Below, piece by piece: positions 60,259-64,000 of a stretch of 64,000 bases of DNA. Positions within the stretch are counted from its first letter, which is position 1; every line of letters starts with the position of its first letter. Position numbers and translations under genes: made by a program. The notes under the pieces were generated by a model, which worked only from the letters and a program-made list of their open reading frames with translations, had not been told where the DNA came from and searched no databases. The DNA is from Leptoclinus maculatus (taxonomy: Eukaryota > Chordata > Actinopteri > Perciformes > Stichaeidae). The stretch lies in NCBI GenBank assembly GCA_032191485.1, contig JAVDOI010000008.1, positions 2,619,799 to 2,683,798 on the forward strand, given 5' to 3'.

Positions 60259-63236
60259 CGCCTCCAGCACTGGTCTTTAAATGATCACCTTCACAGAAAC
60301 ATGTTTTGTAGATCTCCAGTAAGTAAACACATTTGTCATCGGTTCCTCTGCTTTGTGCAGCTGCCTTCCTAACTCAGACGGTATGTTTGGACGACACAAC
60401 GGTCAAGTTTGAAATCTGGGACACAGCTGGTCAGGAGCGCTACCACAGTCTGGCTCCCATGTACTACAGAGGGGCCCAGGCAGCCATCGTGGTGTACGAC
60501 ATAACAAATGAGGTGAGTTCGGTTTGCCAGGTTTTCATGCCATGCGGTTGCAGCTATCGACGTCGCTCTCACTAACCAGAGCTGGAACAATGATGAAGAG
60601 ATAGAGGGGGGGGGGGACAGAAAGATAGTCACAAAAATAGAATGAATGTTCCTCAGTGACAAAGCCAGCAGCAATTCTGTTCAAACTAAGTTTTAGAAAA
60701 AGTTTAGCATGTAGCCCAAGTTTTTTTTCTTCCTTGTTTGCATAACTTCCTGATGGCAGTCTCAGCCTGCCTCCCACGCTGTACAAAATGCTGCTCCCAC
60801 TGTACTGTTTGCGTCATTTTTCATCAAAAGCATCATTTAATTGTTCCCCTGTTGTTGTGTTTTGATGAAAAGATTAGCAAAAGCCCAGCCAGCCGTCCTG
60901 GGAAGCCTCCTGTTGTCCCCATCGTTCCGTCACATGGGTCTCATTGTTGTTTCTCACTAACCGAGTCATCCCACCCCTCCCTGTTTTGCTTGCCAGGAGT
61001 CATTTGTACGGGCGAAGAACTGGGTTAAAGAGCTTCAGAGACAAGCCAGTCCAAATATTGTAATAGCTCTGGCTGGGAACAAGGCGGATCTCGCAAGCAA
61101 GAGAGCACTGGACTTCCAGGTTTGTGTTCTTATTAATTGTGGAAACGGAACCAGAAAAATCATAACACGTATACGTCTGTTAAAGATTCAGACTGATAAT
61201 TGGCCTTGGTCCTGCCTACTGTACCTTCCCCCACATTAAGTGTTTTGAGCATGCAAACTGTGAGCTACCAAAAGTCATTTTTAATGAAGGATTTCCTGGT
61301 TTCACTTTCATAGGATGCACAGTCATACGCAGACGATAACAGCTTGCTTTTTATGGAAACATCTGCAAAGACCTCTATGAACGTGAACGAGATATTCATG
61401 GCCATCGGTGAGTGTCTCATTTCTTTTTTTTTTTTTTTTTTTTTCATATCAAATAAATCCAAGCCGAAGCTATTCACCACCTGCCTTGTTGCACCAGCTG
61501 TGACCAGACAGCGGTGCATTCTGGTTGCTCTCCTCCACCCATAAATTTGGGAAAATGCACACGTATTTTCATGCAGGTGATCACTGTGTCTGATGAACTG
61601 GACCGATGGAAAAGGCCACAGCAGGATATGAATAATAATGGAGGCCGGGTTAATACTGAAATGCAATGTCACGGCCCATAATGCTCAACAAGTACTTGCC
61701 ACTCTTTTTGGAAACCTCCCCGGTGGCTGTTGAAGTAATGGTGCATCTTGTCTGACCTCGTTCTCTCAGGCAGAGATGTAGTCGTGGCCTCCAGCTGGTC
61801 TGGAGGACACTGAGGCCTTTGAAGAGCGCAGCCCTTAAACTCAGCATCTGAGAGCGGGAGCTCCGTTTGAATTTAAAGGACACTGTTCTCTGGCGTGAAG
61901 CGATCACATAGACGTCCCGTCAGCCTCTTGTGTGACGCCCATACTTCACCCACACAGGTGTTTTCACTTATCTTTGATTAGACTTTTGCTCAAGAACAGA
62001 CGCTGCTTGATTGACAGCTCCCTCACTCTCCTGTTAGGGCGGGACAATTGGCGCTGTTATTGTTATTGTCAGTGTGTTGTGTTTGGCGGTATCATGTAAT
62101 TATATTTTAATTGAAAACACCTGTGTGAGTGTGCAGGTCCTTTTTAAAGGGATCTTTATGTGAAATGGTTGTTTGTTAGGAAAATAAATAATCTTGGTGT
62201 AAACCCTTTAATCCCTTAAAATTCTAATCCCTTAAAATGTACCAGCAACAATAATACAATATACGTAAAATGATATGTATATATTGGCCTCAAACATCCA
62301 GCATCGGTCCGGCTTATTCCTCCGTTTTATGATTTTATTAGTCGTCAAAAACTGTACAAAGAGCCACTTAACATCCTGTTTTAGTCTGAACATGCCCCAT
62401 TCTCAAATTTAAAACGTCCATTCAGACCCAGTCTATTCTGCCCAACCACAACCGTTGGAACGGCTTTCATTTTTTGTGACCATAAGTAACACAAGAGGGT
62501 GGAGTTAAGTACAAGCGAATACGAAATAAGAATTTTTTTAGGCAAACGAAGTGTTGTATTTAACTTTAATGAACTGAAAACACTGTGAAAGAGTTAAAGT
62601 TGTGAAACGAAAACATGGACGACTCCCAGACCAACGCAGACCATTGTACTCTCAATGGTAATAATTAACTAAATGAACATCATGCTGTAATGAAGAAGAC
62701 TGAAACCATAAACTCATGTTTACAATGTTTACTGAGGTAATAAATCAAGAGAGAAGTAGTCATTTTCTCATAGACTTCTATACAACCAGAGGAGTCGCCC
62801 CCTGCTGGTCAGAAGAGATAATGCACGTTAAAAACACTTCCGCATTGGCTTCGCTCTTCAGAACCGGAGGTTGCCGCCTGGTCTGGTCTCTTCTTTACAA
62901 GTTGAGCAGTTGAATCGAGGGTGTGGTGTCCCAGAGAATGTTACAGAGTTGTAACAGTTTTTTCTGGAGGGGTCAAACCTCTGTTGTAATGTAGCCCGCA
63001 GACTGGCACCGGAACAATGGAAAGTATAATGAAAGTGACCGTACATGTAATTTACTAACTCTTAAGAATAGCTTCTGGGTGACGTCGTCACTGATCTTTG
63101 TCGCCGTGTCATTGCAGCAAAGAAGCTTCCCAAGAATGAGCCTCAGACGGCCGGAGCCAGCAGCGGGCGGAACCGGGGGGTGGACCTGACGGAGACGGCT
63201 CAGCCCACCAGCCGTTCCTGCTGCAGTAATAACTAA
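59176..63236 (+). CDS. rab5a: Rab5A small GTPase
   Basis: Coding exons are 59237-59402 (in an exon beginning 59176), 60361-60512, 60997-61119, 61314-61407 and 63118-63236, all with GT-AG borders. They join to 217 residues (human 215). GTP-binding motifs are complete: GESAVGKS at 28-35, switch I with Thr53, WDTAGQ at 75-80 with catalytic Gln80, NKAD at 134-137 and ETSAK at 162-166. HEFQEST and ITNEESF favour Rab5A over Rab5B/C. The C-terminus CCSNN carries the double-cysteine prenylation site, with one more residue than the usual CCSN. Rab5A controls early endosome fusion and endocytic sorting by recruiting EEA1, rabaptin and VPS34. The ATG in MASRGGATRPNG matches the family start. Introns hold a GT array, a SINE-like piece and one family X copy. 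Confidence 0.97.
59895..60060 (+). mobile_element. SINE-like fragment in rab5a intron 2
   Basis: The text GAGGGTCGCTGGTTCAATCC followed by CCAGAACGGC has the B-box form GGTTCAATCC of tRNA-derived SINEs. The A-box part is degraded, so the family cannot be named. Confidence 0.4.
60131..60256. repeat. GT microsatellite with GC interruptions
   Basis: About 125 bp of GT units interrupted by GC steps (GTGCGTGTGC), about 105 bp before the rab5a exon at 60361. Frames through it are artefacts. Confidence 0.95.
62650..62873 (+). mobile_element. Interspersed repeat family X, copy 4 (5'-truncated), in rab5a intron 5
   Basis: Matches 26820-27045 from AACATCATGCTGTA through 'accataaactcatgtttaca' to a GAGTCGCCCCCTGCTGGTCA block. 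It lacks the left half. The site is about 245 bp upstream of the last rab5a coding exon. Confidence 0.7.
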
Positions 63237-64000
63237 CTCTTCCTGCCCCCACACACCCACACACACACCCATCCTCTGCCCCCCCCCCTCCTCCCTCCCA
63301 TCTGGACATCGGGCTCCTTGGCTTCTTGACGTCAGCCTCACTCCCCTGGAATAGCTAAAAGACTGTATAGCTGCATTTCTAACACTTTTTTTTTTTGATG
63401 TTCTTTTTTTTTTTTTTCAACTTTTTTTTTTTAAGAAGTGTATATCAGTATAATGGATGCATGTATCACTACAACGCCTAAAAAACACATTTTTATCTCT
63501 TATTCAGTTTGGAAGACTAACCCACGTTTTAGAAAGACGAGCGTGTGACTGTGTGATCTGCTGATGAGAAGGCGTAGCCTCATTGGTCACTTCACCGGGT
63601 CGACTGGGGGTGCGAATGGTGTTTTGCCTGCGATGCTCTTTGTGCGCGGGGTTAAGTTGCGCTCGCGATCAGAAGAAACCCAAATTGTTCCCATCTTGAG
63701 ATGCCGGTTGTGAGGCATCGTTGTATTGAGACGGTGCCAGGAAAGATATCCCTCCCCCCCCCCCCCCCCACGTCTGTTACACAGGAAGACATCCTCATCC
63801 AAGGCTCCTAATGCGAAGGGCGGAAAATACATTCGGTATACTGTCAGGTTTTTGGAAAATACACAAAAAAGTATTTTTAGAGTATTTAAAAGTAAAAAAA
63901 CTGCCTTGATACACATCTAGCTTCCTATTCTGCGCGACCATCTGTAGAGCAATATTCGCCACATTGCCGCACGTCAACAACAAAGTCTTTGCGGTGTGAA
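63237..64000 (+). other. rab5a: rab5a 3' untranslated region and downstream
   Basis: Text after the stop codon has C-rich and T-rich runs (63278-63299, 63386-63432) and a long C run at 63752-63769. No AATAAA was seen close to the stop. The untranslated region probably extends some distance, as in other RAB5A genes. No other gene is visible before the window ends. Confidence 0.5.

Overview
This is vertebrate nuclear DNA, almost certainly from a ray-finned (teleost, probably percomorph) fish. Coding exons are short and split by introns with GT-AG boundaries. The rest is AT-rich non-coding DNA full of CA/GT, TA and GA microsatellites and fish-type DNA transposons. No bacterial, plasmid or phage feature is present. 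Most long open frames are read-through of dinucleotide repeats, not genes.

Layout. (1) 1-10.8 kb: no gene recognised; a GC- and GA-rich promoter-like island lies at 4.15-4.8 kb. (2) 10.8-27 kb: a transposon-rich block. It holds displaced 5' exons of an efhb-like gene (11.9-12.1, 18.1 and 18.4 kb), an intronless coiled-coil gene with its own TATA box (14.65-15.97 kb) and a detached membrane-anchor frame, a hAT element with perfect 8-bp target duplications, and several other element copies. (3) 27-48 kb: a gene-poor stretch with a broken C-type lectin gene (35.9-37.1 kb) between two long direct repeats, and an octamer-rich candidate enhancer near 44.5 kb. (4) 48.2-52.7 kb: maip1, complete in five exons. 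(5) 55.2-63.2 kb: efhb (minus strand, internally deleted to a potential 202-residue protein) and rab5a (plus strand, complete, 217 residues), head to head.

Context. EFHB and RAB5A are head-to-head neighbours in human 3p24, in the SATB1 region. MAIP1 lies in 2q33, in the SATB2 region. Finding maip1 beside efhb-rab5a suggests the linkage that existed before the ancient vertebrate duplications. The desert to the left may be the regulatory flank of a satb gene outside the window (inference).

The most unusual feature is the fate of efhb. At its native place next to rab5a, exon 1 is joined by a 56-bp intron directly to a late EF-hand exon, and the C-terminal end is lost beside a transposon, yet the frame stays open. 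Fragments of the missing N-terminal half, including two further copies of exon 1, lie about 38-44 kb away on the opposite strand.
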